The notes below the pieces were generated by a model, which was not told the origin of the DNA, searched no databases, and saw only the letters and a list, made by a program, of their open reading frames with translations. A program made the position numbers and the translations under genes. A stretch of DNA of 64,000 nt from Theobroma cacao (Eukaryota; Streptophyta; Magnoliopsida; Malvales; Malvaceae). The number at the start of each line of letters is the position of its first letter. Position 1 is the stretch's first letter. The DNA lies in NCBI RefSeq assembly GCF_000208745.1, contig NC_030853.1, positions 10,326,252 through 10,390,251 of the forward strand, written 5' to 3'. Positions 11,916 through 23,883 of this stretch are shown here, piece by piece.

Positions 11916-12451
11916 TGTGAAACCCCGACCTCCATAGATGTGTGACTAGAGGTAGACTGTTGAGTGAATCAAATTCACATATTTAATGGGAGATTAAATA
12001 CCTAATTAGTCTAAGTTTTACTAGATTTAGGATTGAATTTAGGTATTTTTATTTATTTTATTAGTTTAGTTTAATTTATGTTTAAATGTTTATTTTGAGT
12101 TAATGATGTTAGTTTTACGTTTTTTATAATTATTTTATGTTTTTATAGGAGTAGGATCAAAACTAATTTCAATTGGTGAAGAAAGGTGCATAATTAATTA
12201 TTGCTTTATTTGCATATATTTCGGTTTTTCAAGAATATCTCCGCCTAAAGAAGTCCAAATGACATGATTTTTAACCGTTAGAAAGCTAAGAGGCATAGCT
12301 ACAACTTTGATGTTTACCATTTTACCGAGTTCTGATCAGAAAGTGGTCAAAATCTTTGTCAAAGTGAAGGCACTACACTAGAAGAACAAAAAAGGTGCAT
12401 TTTTGTAAATTCCATGAAACTTTGATTGACTTTAGGATAATATCTCATTTC
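11916..12451 (+). repeat. Chimeric LTR U3: LTR-A ends around a Tat-like LTR segment
   Basis: The first 42 bp (TGTGAAACCCCGACC...) are LTR-A. From 11958 (TGTTGAGTGAATC) to about 12395 the sequence instead resembles the start and U3 of the Tat/Athila-type LTR at 29937-31444. It has a palindrome just after the TG and a conserved module around 12200-12390. LTR-A sequence resumes at about 12397 and includes a weakened TATA region (GGATAATATCTC). Tandem R-U5 units follow. Confidence 0.55.
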
Positions 12452-13503
12452 TTCCAGCACCTTCTCCTCACTTCTAGCAGCTTCTTCTTCTTCTTCCCAT
12501 CCTTTTCCCTCACTAAACGTTTTTCCCCTTCCATGGAAAAGAAACTTAAAGCCTCCATAACCTTTTTGAATTAACACAGATTCTCATGCTTCTGTACACT
12601 TTTTCATAAGGTTTTTCATTCTCTTTCACTTTTACACCTCAAGAACCCTCAAAAGCTCTTCCTCTACACTTTCTCTCACTAGCTGAACATTTTGAGAAAG
12701 AGAGAGATAGACTTTCCTTGATAGCTTGAAGAACTCTTGAAAAGAATTCCACTATAAAGCCACTAAGGTGAGTAATGAGTTAGATTTGATTTTTGAGTTG
12801 TTGATGATGGCCAATAATTAGGTTTGTGGGCTGATTTATTGTTGAAGGTTATTTAATCATGTCTAGTGTGAACAATGACTACCTAAATGATAATTGGAAG
12901 CTAGTTAGGAATAACTAGTAAAACTTGATTTAGGAATCAACTTTTGGAATAGTATTTCTGTAAATTGAGTAGGTGTGATGCTATTGTGTGTGACAGGTTC
13001 CAATGAGACTCCACAACTCCATTCGGAGTATTAAATGCAGTTAGAGTTGATGAAAGCATCAACAAAGACACTATGAGTGAACTTGCATTGATAAATGCAT
13101 ATGTGTTTAATTGAATTACCTGAAATGTTTTGTTAGACTTTTTTTTAAAACATGCATGGGAACAAGCCCTTTGTGAAATGTTTTTATGTGGTAAAATATG
13201 TGCTATAATGAAACCATGTGTTCCTATATTATGTAGATATGTAAGTTATGCTTTGAGTGATAATGCTGTATAATAGCTATAACCATGCACGTACGGTGTG
13301 GGAATGAATGTGATGGTGCCGATGGTGTGCGGTGTGAGAGTGCACATGCTTGTAATGATGTGGGTGGGAGTGCGTGTGATTATATTGAAATGTGCGTGTA
13401 GGCAATACACATGATGATATTGAAATGCGCATGGAGAGAGTGCACATGATGATATTGCCTTGTGCATGTAGGGAGTGCACATGAGCTGAGTAAGGTAACG
13501 GTG

Positions 13504-13537
<34 letters not shown>

Positions 13538-14278
13538 GCTATAGACAAGTTATGAAAATAAAAATATGATTGTACTATATGTTGTAGAATGCCTTTCCAC
13601 TGTAGTGAGAAACCTTCTGTTTTGCTTGTCTTGATTGGATATTTGCTATACTTTTCACTCTTTTCAACTCCATTGTGTATTATAAATCCTTCACCTTAAG
13701 GGATTAAATAATCAAGGGTTGAATTAAGGTGCTTTATAAGAAATTAAACTAAATTGCATTATTTTTAAAATAAGTGCAACGTGTTTTCAAAATCTTTCGG
13801 TATCGTTTGCTTGTTCCCTTCCTATGTTCACTCACTGAGTTTATACTCATTATTTTCAACTTCATGTTTTAGTTTTCATGTTCGAAGGTAGTTGGATTCC
13901 TAGGCTGAGGTGCTTCCTTTTATCCATTTTTCGGTAGGTCACCCCGACACTAAATGTTAGCGCCAACACCCAGAGTCATTTCGCTGACGGTTAAGGTCTT
14001 TATATATGCACATATATGTTTAATGTGAATTGTTAAGATATATTTGACAAACTATCTATGTATATTTGAATTTATGATGCCAATGCGAGTATTTACTTGG
14101 GTTCTACAAATTGTCTTCGAACAAATTGGCATTCAAACACTATTAAATATAGATCTTCAACAAATATGAATGATAAATGGAGTAATGTACAGATTGATAT
14201 AGGAAGGCTTGCTTGGGCCTAGTGGGTTGTGCCAATTGGGTCCTTGTGTCGGTCATGGCCCAGAATTGGGCTATGACA
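12452..14278 (+). repeat. Tandem R-U5 unit 1 of LTR-A (1.83 kb)
   Basis: It runs from TTCCAGCACC to the LTR end (GGGCTATGACA) and aligns with the part of LTR-A downstream of the TATA box. It contains the CT-rich block, GAGA hairpin, a GTGAGT donor-like site at about 12770, minisatellite, TA repeat, and the common U5 end. The next unit begins at the following base. Confidence 0.85.
13262..13537 (+). repeat. Minisatellite and TA repeat in unit 1
   Basis: Tandem-like repeats built on GTGCACATGATGATATTG with spacers such as AAATGTGCG and TTGTGCATGTAGG, period about 35 bp, end in a TA dinucleotide run at 13508-13537. Frames through this block give His/Ser/Thr-rich chance peptides. Confidence 0.8.
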
Positions 14279-16100
14279 TTCCAGCACCTTTTCATTACTT
14301 CCAGCAGCTTCTTCTTCTTCTTGCCATCCTTTTTCCTCACTAAATGTTTTCCCCCTTCCACGGAAAAGAAACCTTAAAGCCTCCATAACTTTATTGAATT
14401 AACTCTGATTCTCATGCTTTTGTACACTTTTTCATAGGGTTTTCCATACTCTTTCACTTTTACACCTTAAGAACCCTCAAATGCTCTTCCTCTGCAATTT
14501 CTCTCATTAGCTGAACATTTGAAGAGAGAAAGAGAGATAGCCTTTCCTTGATGGCTTAAAGAACTCTTGAAAAGAATTCCATTATAAAGCCACTAAGGTG
14601 AAAATGAGTTAGATTTGATTTTTGAGTTGTTGATGATAGCCAATAATTAGGTTTGTGGGCTAATTTCTTGTTGAAGGTCATTTAATCATGTCTAGTGTGA
14701 ACAATGACTACTTAAATGATAATTGGAAGCTAGTTAGGAATAATTAGTAAAACTTGATTTATGAAACAACTTTTGGAATAGTATTTATGTAAATTGAGTT
14801 GGTGTGATGCTATTGTGTGTGACAGGTTCCAACGAGACTCCACATCTCCATTCGGAGTATTAGATGCAGTTAGAGTTGATCAAAGCATGAACAAAGACAC
14901 TGTGAGTGAACTTGCATTAATAAATGCATATGTGTTTAATTGAATTACCTGAAATGTTTTGTCAGACTTTTTTTTAAAACATGCATGGGAACAAGCCCTT
15001 GTGAAATGTTTTTATGTGGTAAAATATGTGATATAATGAAACCATGTGTTCCTATATTATGTAGATATGTAAGTTATGCTTTGAGTGATAATGTTGTATA
15101 ATAGCTATAATCGTGCACGTGTGGTGTGGGAATGCACGTGATGGTGCCGGTGGTGTGCAGTGTGAGAGTGCACATGCCGGTAATGATGTGGGTGGGAGTG
15201 TGTGTGATGATATTGAAATGTGCATGTAGGTAGTACACATGATGATATTGAAATGTACGTATAGAGAGTGCACATGATGATATTGCCTTGTGCATGCAGG
15301 GAGTGCACATGAGTTAAGTAAGGTGGCAGTGGTGTACATATATATATATATATATATATGCTATAGACAAGTTATGAAAATAAAAATATGATTGTACTAT
15401 ATGCTATAGAATGCCTTTCCACTACAGTGATAAACCCTCTGTTTTGCATGTCTTGATTGGATATTTATTGTACTTTTCACTCTTTTCAACTCCATTGTGT
15501 ATTTTAAATCCTTCACCTCAAGGGATTAAATAATCAAGGGTTGAATTAAGGCGCTTTATAAGAAATCAAACTAAATTGCATTATTTTTAAAATAAGTGCA
15601 ACGTGTTTTCAAAATCTTTCCGTATCGTTTGCTTGTTCCCTTCCTATGTTCACTCATTGAGTTTATACTCATTATTTTCAACTTCATGTTTTAGTTTTCA
15701 GGTTCGAAGGTAGTTGGATTCCTAGGCTGAGGTGCTTCCTTTTATCCATTTTTCAATAGGTCGCCCTGATACTAAATGTTAGCACCAACGCCCAGAGTCA
15801 CTCCGCTGATGGTTAAGGTCTTTATATATGCACATATATGTTTATTGTGAATTGTTAAGATATATTTGACAAACTATCTATGTATATTTGAATTTATGAT
15901 GCCAATGCGAGTATTTACTTGGGTTCTACAAATTGTCTTCGAACAAATTAGCATTCAAACACTATTAAGTATAGATCTTAAACAAATATGAATGATAGAT
16001 GGACTAATGTACAGATTGATATAGGAAGGCTTGCTTGAGCCTAGTGGGTTGTGCCAATTGGGTCCTTATGTCGATCATGGCCCGAGATTGGGCTATGACA
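14279..16100 (+). repeat. Tandem R-U5 unit 2 of LTR-A (1.82 kb)
   Basis: It starts at TTCCAGCACC directly after the LTR end of unit 1 and ends GGGCTATGACA. It is nearly collinear with unit 1 and closer by eye to unit 3 (shared CTGCAATTTCTCTCATTAGC). The donor-like site has decayed to GTGAAAAT at about 14600. Confidence 0.85.
15106..15359 (+). repeat. Minisatellite and TA repeat in unit 2
   Basis: Same 35-bp-type repeats as in unit 1 (GTGCACATGATGATATTG), followed by a TA run at about 15337-15359. Confidence 0.8.
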
Positions 16101-17466
16101 TTCCCGCACCTTCTCATTACTTCTAGCAGCTTCTTCTTCTTCTTGCCATCCTTTTTCCTCACTAAACGTTTTCCCTCTTCCATGGAAAAGAAACCTTAAA
16201 GCCTCCATAACTTTTTTGAATTAACTCCGATTCTCATGCTTTTGTACACTTTTTCATAGGGTTTTTCATACTCTTTCACTTTTACACCTTAAGAACCCTT
16301 AAATGCTTTTCTTCTGCAATTTCTCTCATTAGCTGAACATTTTGAGAGAGAGAGAGAGAGAGATAGCCTTTCCTTGATGGCTTAAAGAACTCTTGAAAAG
16401 AATTCCATTATAAAGCCACTAAGGTGAATAATGAGTTAGATTTGATTTTTGAGTTGTTGATGATGGCCAATAATTAGGTTTGTGGGCTAATTTATTGTTG
16501 AAGGTCATTTAATCATGTCTAGTGTGAACAATGACTACATAAATGATAATTGGAAGCTAGTTAAGAATAACTAGTAAAACTTGATTTAGGAAACAACTTT
16601 TGGAATAGTATTTATGTAAATTGAGTTGGTGTGATACTATTGTGTGTGATAGGTTCCAACGAGACTCCACATCTTCATTCGGAGCAATAGACGCAGTTAG
16701 AGTCAATCAAAGCATCCCCAAAGACACTGTGAGTGAACTTGCATTAAAATGTTTTGGGATAAATGCATACTTGTTTAATTGAATCACTTGAAATGTTTTA
16801 TTAGACTTTTCTTTAAAATGTGCATGGCAACAAGCGCTTGATGAAATGTTTTTATGTGGTAAAATATGTGATATAATGAAACCATGTGTTCTTATATTAT
16901 GTGGATATGCGTGTTATTCTTTGAGTGATAATGTTGTATAATAGCTATAACCGTGCACGTGCGGTGTGAGAGTGCACGTATCAGTGCCGGTGGTGTGCGG
17001 TGTGGGAGGGCACATGTCGGTAATGATGTGGGTGGCAGTGCGTGTGATGATATTGAAATGTGCGTGTAGGGAGTGCACATGATGATATTGAAATGTGCGC
17101 GTAGGGAGTGCACATGATGATATTGCCTTGTGCGTATAGGGAGTGCACATGAGCTGAGTAAGGCGGCGGTGGTGTACATGTATATATATATATATATATG
17201 CTATAGACAAGTTATGAAAATAAAAAATGTGATTGTGCTATATGTTATAGAATGCCTTTTCGCTGTGGCGAGAAACCCTCTGTTTTGTTTGTCTTGATTG
17301 GATATTTGCTATAGTTTTCACTCTTTTCAACTCCAATGTGGATTATAAATCCTTCATCTTAAGGGATTAAATAATCAATGGTTGAATTAAGGGCTTTACA
17401 AGAAACTAAACTAAATTGCATTGTTTTTAAAATAAGTGCATCGTGTTTTCAAAATCTTTCGGTCTC
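16101..17466 (+). repeat. Tandem R-U5 unit 3 of LTR-A, first part
   Basis: It starts TTCCCGCACC directly after the end of unit 2. It contains a long GA run (about 16345-16362), the GTGAAT donor-like site near 16423 and the minisatellite. It is interrupted at 17466 by a Tekay solo LTR and resumes at 20375. Confidence 0.85.
16942..17199 (+). repeat. Minisatellite and TA repeat in unit 3
   Basis: The clearest copy of the repeat: three consecutive units with a 35-bp period, each holding GGGAGTGCACATGATG or a close variant. A short TA run follows to about 17199. Confidence 0.82.
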
Positions 17467-20374
17467 TGTCACGACCCGGAACCTCCCTCGGGCTCATGAC
17501 AACCGCCGCGACATCCCGATTGACATTCAATATCCGGAATGCCAATCGGAACCTCGCAAGGGTAACAAATCAATTTCTTGCCTTTCCTGTGAGCAATCGT
17601 TGTTAAATATCGAGTTTAGATCGAAAACAATCAAAATAAAATTTTTGCCACATAGGGGTATTTTGATCATTTTTACCAAAAAATTTCGAAACCTGATAAA
17701 GATACAATGTATGGTAGAAAAATATCCACTACCGATTAAAAATAAATTTTTGTAATCTAAATCATTCATTTAGAGTGAAAAGTTGGCTAATTAAACTAAA
17801 TAAAAATATTTGATAATATATTTCCTTTTCTTATAAAACAATTTTTATAGAACTATACATAAATAATTTTTGTAGCGTGAGAATACAATAAATTCATACA
17901 TATAATAATTTACAAAGTTATAATGTACAATAACAATTACAATGACAAGTGCCCCATAAATACACTCAGTATTGGTGATAGTAACCTACTGTCTATGGGA
18001 TAGAGGGGTCAACTGGAATCCTTGACAAAATCGGATATCGATAAGCTACCACAGGCCTGAAATGTTTGGAAAGAAGGTGGGTGAGATTTTACAATCCCAA
18101 TGAATAAACAGACATTATCATAAATATCTAAAGGCGAGTAAAATAGAGGCAAGTTTAAACAACAAATCACAAACCATTTCATAAGGTTTTCAATTTCTTT
18201 CTTAAACCATAAAACATTTGTAATTTACCAAAACAGTTGTCAAGGCTTATAACCTTTATTAAAAACATGGCTCAAGCAAAAATCTAGTCCTCGAGAATAC
18301 CTTGGCCGAGGCATCTAACCGAGTCCGCCAAGGTTGTTAAGATATTTACATGTTAAACACATCTAGTTTTGAAAACAAGCCATTCCTTGGCGTTGGCTGA
18401 GTTACACATTCACGTAGGGGTTCGACGTGAAGTGAACTCTAACACTACCCCAGGAGTTACCCTCCTCGCCTCTACAATCGGAGTAACTATGAAACTGGGT
18501 TTACCGTGCCCTTCTAATAGGCAGTCCACGGAAACCCGTCACTGCAGTGACTAAACCCACCAATTTTAATAAAATTTCGACAATATAACGTGGCTTTTAT
18601 TTATTTATCCAGCCTGCATAGTAAAAGACAGCTTACATTCTATTCCCAATGCAATTATAAAATATAGCCACATATACTCATATATCATAAACCATTCATA
18701 AGAAAATATATTTTTCAAGACAATTGGTAGCCTCCAATTACTCAATTTCATAATCAACACAATATATTTTTATTTGTCACATTTATTTCTAAAACATCAA
18801 AAATCTTGTTTTAATCTCATTTTCGTTTCATAAAATACATAAAGAGCATTTAAAAATAAACTCTAGATAATTTACAATAATAATAGGTTTACTCACCGTT
18901 TGTACAGATGAAATGCTTCCTAGGTGCCCCGATCACTGTTGGTCGGGTACGACTTCCTTGCCTTTACCGGAAGGCTCTCCTCCTAGACACATTGCAAAAT
19001 TTACCCAATTCACCACATTGATGCTAAATCACTATATAATTGACTTAAATCCTATACTAATGCATGGTATGAAATGCAATAGCGTAAAACAGCTTAAACG
19101 CGGTATTAACCTATTTTTGGCACTTAACCCGATAAATTGCTAACGCGCTCCATTTTAGCTCTAAATCGTCCCATTCTCTCTGCAACATTTCTAACGATTA
19201 AATATCAGCCAATAACTTTCTAAAATCACCAAAATCAGTTCACTTTCCTCCTTGAAAAATTTGGCCAAAAATGGGACATTAACTCGGTAAATTTTCTACT
19301 TTGTTTTTCTATCACATTTAACCATTTTTCATCATTTTCTCTTCATTTCTCTTAGAATAAAAATCAGATCATCATCATTGTACCTCATTGCAGATTCAGC
19401 CAAGGGAGGGTATTGTAAAAATTTAATGCTTTCTTGCCCAATTTAATTTCTAAACACATTTAACTAAAAATCAAAACTTAAAAATTTCAAATTCTCCCCC
19501 CTTTAAATTCGGCCAGCCCTTGATGTCACTTTTAGATCTCTCTCCTCAACCATGCTAAATGGAAACAAAGGCATAGGAAAGGTAGAAATCAAGCTAAAGT
19601 CAAAAAATCTTACTGTTAGACACGTAAACGAGCGAAAAACGTGAATTCCCCTTTGAATTTTCTTGTTTCTCTTTGGTTTTTCTTTTTTCTTCCTTTCCTC
19701 TCTATTTTCTCTCTTGTTCTCCCTTATGGCTGGCCATCACTTAAAATGGGGTTTAAATGGGCTGACTTTTCATTATAATAATATTAAATCATTAAAAAGT
19801 GCCATGTGTCATTTTCCCATTGGCCCATTTTTAAAATTTCATCTTTTAAACTTCAATTTTTCACCACTTAACATACCATAGTTGTTCATACCAAAAATAA
19901 ATAAATCCTATGATTTTGACAAGTTTTGGGTGGTGAAAATTATAGTTTTTACCCTGAGATGACAAAATTACTTTTTTGCCCCTATGTTTCGAAAATTACC
20001 GAAATTGAAAATTTTCACTTCCTATCATTAAATTATACTCCAAAAAGTTAGTCTTGGTCAAAAATTTCACTCCATGATCAAATTGTTATCTTAGGTGGCA
20101 AAATGACGATTTTTGCCCTTGAACATCAAAATTTTCAATTTTGCACCTAATTAACCCTCGAACTCTGAACAATCATTTTTAGTCATTCTTGGACTATAAA
20201 ATATTAAATTTCATCCTACAATTCCTATTTGAACTAGTTCGAGGTTAAATCAACTCAAGTGTACCGTTAGGTACGATACCGGGTTTCGTCTATTCTTAAG
20301 TGCTTTCCTAGCATAATAACATGCTACTCAGTGCATGTATGTCATGACAAGTGTTTATAGGGTCAGATTTTACA
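17467..20374 (-). repeat. Solo LTR of Tekay chromovirus (2.9 kb)
   Basis: The termini are TGTCACGACCCGG and GGTCAGATTTTACA. It is flanked by GTCTC (17462-17466) and GTATC (20375-20379), a 5-bp duplication with one change; units 1 and 2 show the empty site as CGGTATCGTTTGC. It aligns with 5644-8409 throughout, including the U5 hairpin (17516-17549). There is no internal element DNA, so it is a solo LTR left by LTR-LTR recombination. Its frames have no domain. Confidence 0.93.
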
Positions 20375-20853
20375 GTATCGTTTGCTTGTTCCCTTCCTAT
20401 GTTCACTCACTGAGTTTATGCTCATTATTTTCAACTTCATGTTTTAGTTTTAAGGTTCAAAGGTAGTTGGATTCCTAGGTCGAGGTGCTTCCTCTTATCT
20501 ATTTTTCAGTAGGTTGCCCTGACACTAAATGTTAGCACGCACACCCATAGTCACTCTGCTGATGGCCAAGGTCTTTGTTTATGCACATATATATTTAATG
20601 TGAATTGTTAAGATACATTTGACAAACTATTTATGTATATTTTAATTTATGATGCTAGTGCAAGTATTTACTTGGGTTATACGAATTGTCTTCGAAGAAA
20701 TTAGCATTCGAACACTGTTAAGTATAGATCTTAATGAAATATGAATGATAGATGGACTAATGTACAGATTGATATAGAAAGGCTTGCTTGGGCCTAGTGG
20801 GCTATGCTTATTAGGTCCTTGAGCCGGTCATGGCCCGGGATTAGGCTGTGACA
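20375..20853 (+). repeat. Tandem R-U5 unit 3 of LTR-A, second part
   Basis: This resumes the sequence broken at 17466 and ends at the LTR terminus GGCTGTGACA (20853). The following bases TACAG do not match the CTAAT before 11916, so the composite as a whole lacks a target duplication. Confidence 0.85.
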
Positions 20854-21169
20854 TACAGCTTGACACTTTGTTTAACTTAGTGGGAGTTAAAGCACAATTC
20901 AAAGTGTTTATTTCCTTAAAATTTGTCTGTACCTTTTTGGTTTCAACCTCAGTCCATTCAGACCTTGCCTTGGGAATCATTTTATTAGTCACTACATTTA
21001 AGGTTGAAGGAATGAAGGGTCCATCAGTGATGACATCCCACATCTCATAATCTATTGCCCTGATATAAATTGACATTCTAGTACTCCAATAGAGGTAATT
21101 TGAGCCATCAAACAGAGGTGGTCTATTTGTGGACCGTCCCTCAGCAACTATTGATCTTTGAAGAGCCAT
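20854..21169 (-). pseudogene. Copia gag, N-terminal fragment
   Basis: From Met at about 21167-21169 the minus strand encodes MALQRSIVAEGRSTNRPPLF, then NYLYWSTRMSIYIRAIDYEMW and RSEWTEVETKKVQ. This is the N-terminal part of a UBN2-type Copia gag (the PPLFDGxNYxYW opening and the WTxxxxKKVQ block). About 105 codons remain. The frame is cut at 20853, where LTR-A sequence begins; protease, integrase and RT are absent. The primer site and LTR lie directly upstream. Confidence 0.85.
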
Positions 21170-21211
21170 TAGGATCTCCCTTAGGATGTTAAGCCTTGAG
21201 AAAGAGGGATA

Positions 21212-21224
21212 GGCTTTGATACCA
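21212..21224 (-). other. Primer-binding site of Copia fragment
   Basis: The minus strand reads TGGTATCAAAGCC two bases after the LTR end. It differs by one base from the initiator-Met form in its first 12 bases. Confidence 0.8.
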
Positions 21225-21226
21225 CT

Positions 21227-22426
21227 TGTTGGTCTCAAGTAAATGTGCTAGAGGGGGGGTGAATAGCACTTTTTGGCTCTTACTACATCAACTTCTAATT
21301 TCGAGCAAGTTGAGAATTAACAACAAGAAGTCTGAAGCAAAATGTGGGAATAATTTAAGAAAGAATCAAAATAAAAACAAAAACAGAGCAAACAATGCAC
21401 CAGAATTTGTAGTGGTTCGGTCAAAAACTTACATCCTCTACCTTGATTATTCAACCAACGATTTTCGAAATCAACTCACTAAAAACATTGAAATTTCCAA
21501 GCTCCCACCAAGCTTTACAATGGCTTTTAGCAAGATCAGCCATAACCTTTACAATGGTTTTTCACGGGATCAACCAAACTGTAAAAACTAACTTTTCTAA
21601 GGCTAAGTCAGAACCTATACACTTAATCAAGCACTCCCAAGCTTGATCACTCCCCTTAGAGTGTCTCGCACAGTCTAAGTAATCAAGGAGAAGAGAAATA
21701 AAGGTGTACCTATGATCACTGACTTGATCTAAGTGGTACAAAGTGAAGTGCTTAAATCTGTTACAAGGATAGGAGTGAAGTGTAGAAAGTATGCAAAGGA
21801 TTTTTTATATTTTCGAGCTCTTTTTTATCTTGGAAGCACCAAATATTGTTCTTAGCCGTTGGGAAGGGTTTTTATACTTGAAAAAACAACTCTGATTATT
21901 GTTTGGCAAATTCTGACCATTGGAAATAGTTTGGAGTTGGTTCTAGCTGTTAATCTATCTTCTAGTGTTTAGATTCAAATTTGCAAACAAAGAGCTCTTA
22001 GTTGACTAAGTGTGCATCTTAGTCGATTAAGTTAGTTATATCTTCTAATCCTATTTCTAGTAGTGAGCTCTTAGTCGACTAACAAAACCTCTTAGTCGAT
22101 TAAGTTAATTCTGTCTCTGAACCTAGTTTCTAGTAGTATGCTCTTAGTCGACCAACAATTCCTCTTAGTCAATTAAGTCGTCTTTGTCTCTAAACTGGCC
22201 ATCTTCATTTTTTAGTTTAGTTGACTAACTCCCTTGATTATCTGACTAAGTGGCTTCTGTTTTGTGGCTTCAAATGTAGCTCCTCATTCTTATGAGGTTT
22301 GATATTCCTTTTTTAGTGATTAATTTATTATTAGCATACATTTTTCATCTTGCACACTCAAGTAGCAAAGTTAGACATAAATGAATGGGAATGTTTTATT
22401 ATCATCAAAAACTAATGGAGCCAACA
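21227..22426 (-). repeat. Copia LTR (1.2 kb), 5' LTR of the gag fragment
   Basis: It is bounded by TGTTGGTCTC at 21227 and GGAGCCAACA ending at 22426, a good TGTTGG/CCAACA terminal inverted repeat, with the primer site adjacent. The partner 3' LTR is missing from the window. Confidence 0.8.
21994..22212 (-). repeat. 73-bp tandem repeat with palindromic cores in Copia LTR
   Basis: Three copies, starting at about 21994, 22067 and 22140. Each holds CTCTTAGTCGACTAA (or a variant) and, about 25 bp on, CTCTTAGTCGATTAAGTT. The TTAGTCGACTAA core is a perfect palindrome. Confidence 0.8.
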
Positions 22427-22612
22427 ATAACATGAAGCATGCGTAGATGAATGAGTAGTCCATAGAGGATTCATCACCCCAACTGATTTGAAACAAACAT
22501 ATCTCATTTGATTAAAAGTCATTGGCCAAGATCTTGATAAGTCAATACGAAAGCTACTGAACTAATATGGATAAGTTAGAAAGTAGACATCAAGCCATGC
22601 TTTCTATCTATC
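22427..22612. other. Unassigned spacer
   Basis: 186 bp between the Copia LTR and LTR-A with no frame or motif I recognise. It ends CTATC, the left target duplication of the next insertion. Confidence 0.4.
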
Positions 22613-23004
22613 TGTGAGACCTTGATCTTTATAAACTCGTAGCTGAAAGTAGACGCGATATCACAAGCTAGGGGTAATTTTGTCATTTCCGTAGTGAGCT
22701 CCAAAAAGTAGGTTTTCAAACAATATTATGGCCTAAGTAGGCCTAAGGCATAAATGAATGATGAAAATAAGGGTAAAATGACGAAGGAAATAAAAATAAT
22801 GATGATTTCCAAGGTACGGGCAAAATGGTCATTTTTCATCTCGGGTCAAAATTTTAAGTTTCGTAAACCCGAGTATTCTAGACTATTATGGACCTTGTCT
22901 CAGTGTCAAAATAGTAACAAGATTGCACAAAGGATTAAAGCAAGACAAAGCCAACTTGTTAAGGGCTTTTTTATAATTTAATAAGAGATTAGATAAGCTT
23001 TGGC

Positions 23005-23012
23005 TATAAATA
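23005..23012 (+). promoter_or_regulatory. TATA box of LTR-A (22613 copy)
   Basis: TATAAATA in GGCTATAAATATTAG, just upstream of the CAGCTTCTTCTTC block. Confidence 0.55.
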
Positions 23013-23336
23013 TTAGTTGTTCCAACAGCTTTTTCATTTCTTTCAGCAGCTTCTTCTTCTTCTTCCTTCCATCTCACGTTTCTCTCTTCTTCCATGAAAG
23101 CTTCTTTCAAGCTTCCATCACTCTCTCAAACTAACCTCAATCTTCGTGCTTTACACACCACGTTGTAGGGTTTTTCGTACTCTTTTACTCCCTCACTTAA
23201 AACAAACCCTTAAAAGTCTTTCTTCAATACTTTCTCTCACCAGTTGAACTGTGTAGAGAGAAAGAGAGAGAGAGAGAGAGACATTTCATGATAGCTTGAG
23301 GACTCTTGGGAAGGAATTTCATTACAATCCACCAAG

Positions 23337-23578
23337 GTGAGTGATGAATTAGGAGTGGTTTTAAGTTGTTGATAATGGCTAGTAATTGAAGTTATGAGTT
23401 GTGTTATTGCTGAAGTTGTTTATCTATTTCTAGTGTTATTAAAGAAGAGAAACTAAATAGCTAATCAAATGGTAATTGGAAGGTAGATAGGAAGGGCCAT
23501 TGAAGCTTGAGTTGGGAAAAGCTTTTGGAGCAATATTAATGTAAATTGGATTGGCTGTGATGTTTTTATGTGTGATAG
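23337..23578 (+). other. Candidate LTR intron 1
   Basis: The donor is CCAAG|GTGAGT and the acceptor GTGTGATAG|GTTCC, 242 bp apart. The same signals recur at equivalent places in most LTR-A copies (for example 58601-58817, and on the minus strand near 28910 and 46045). Inference from sequence only. Confidence 0.35.
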
Positions 23579-23883
23579 GTTCCAACGAGGCCCCTCAGCC
23601 CAAATTAGACCATTAGGGAAGTTAGAGTCGACTAAAGGTTCAACAAATACCGGTGAGTGAACTTGCATAAAAGAATGTTTTGGGATATACACATGTATGT
23701 TTGATTGAATCCCCTAAAGCGTTTTATCGGCTCTTTCTTTAAAACTCACACGGTAACAAGCCCTTATGAAATGTTTTTATGTTATTAAATGGATATTGTG
23801 ATGAATCCATATGTTTATGTATAATGTTGATATATATATATATATACATACTATGTCATAAACGGTACCATTGTGTGACAAAT

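Noticed and set aside
13246..17210. His/Thr/Ser-rich open frames of 65-100 codons on the minus strand in three places
   Set aside because: They arise from the GTGCAC minisatellite and TA run of the LTR and recur only because the LTR is repeated. No start context, motif or codon-level conservation supports a protein.
17378..17769. 125-codon plus and 80-codon minus frames
   Set aside because: They cross the boundary between R-U5 unit 3 and the Tekay solo LTR, so they cannot be an ancestral gene.
12452..20853. Centromere-type or other satellite array
   Set aside because: The units align with LTR-A from the start block to the LTR end and number only three. This is retroelement-derived tandem DNA, not a satellite.
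21227..22426. Complete Copia element around the gag fragment
   Set aside because: Only one LTR, the primer site and about 105 gag codons are present; pol and the other LTR are missing.
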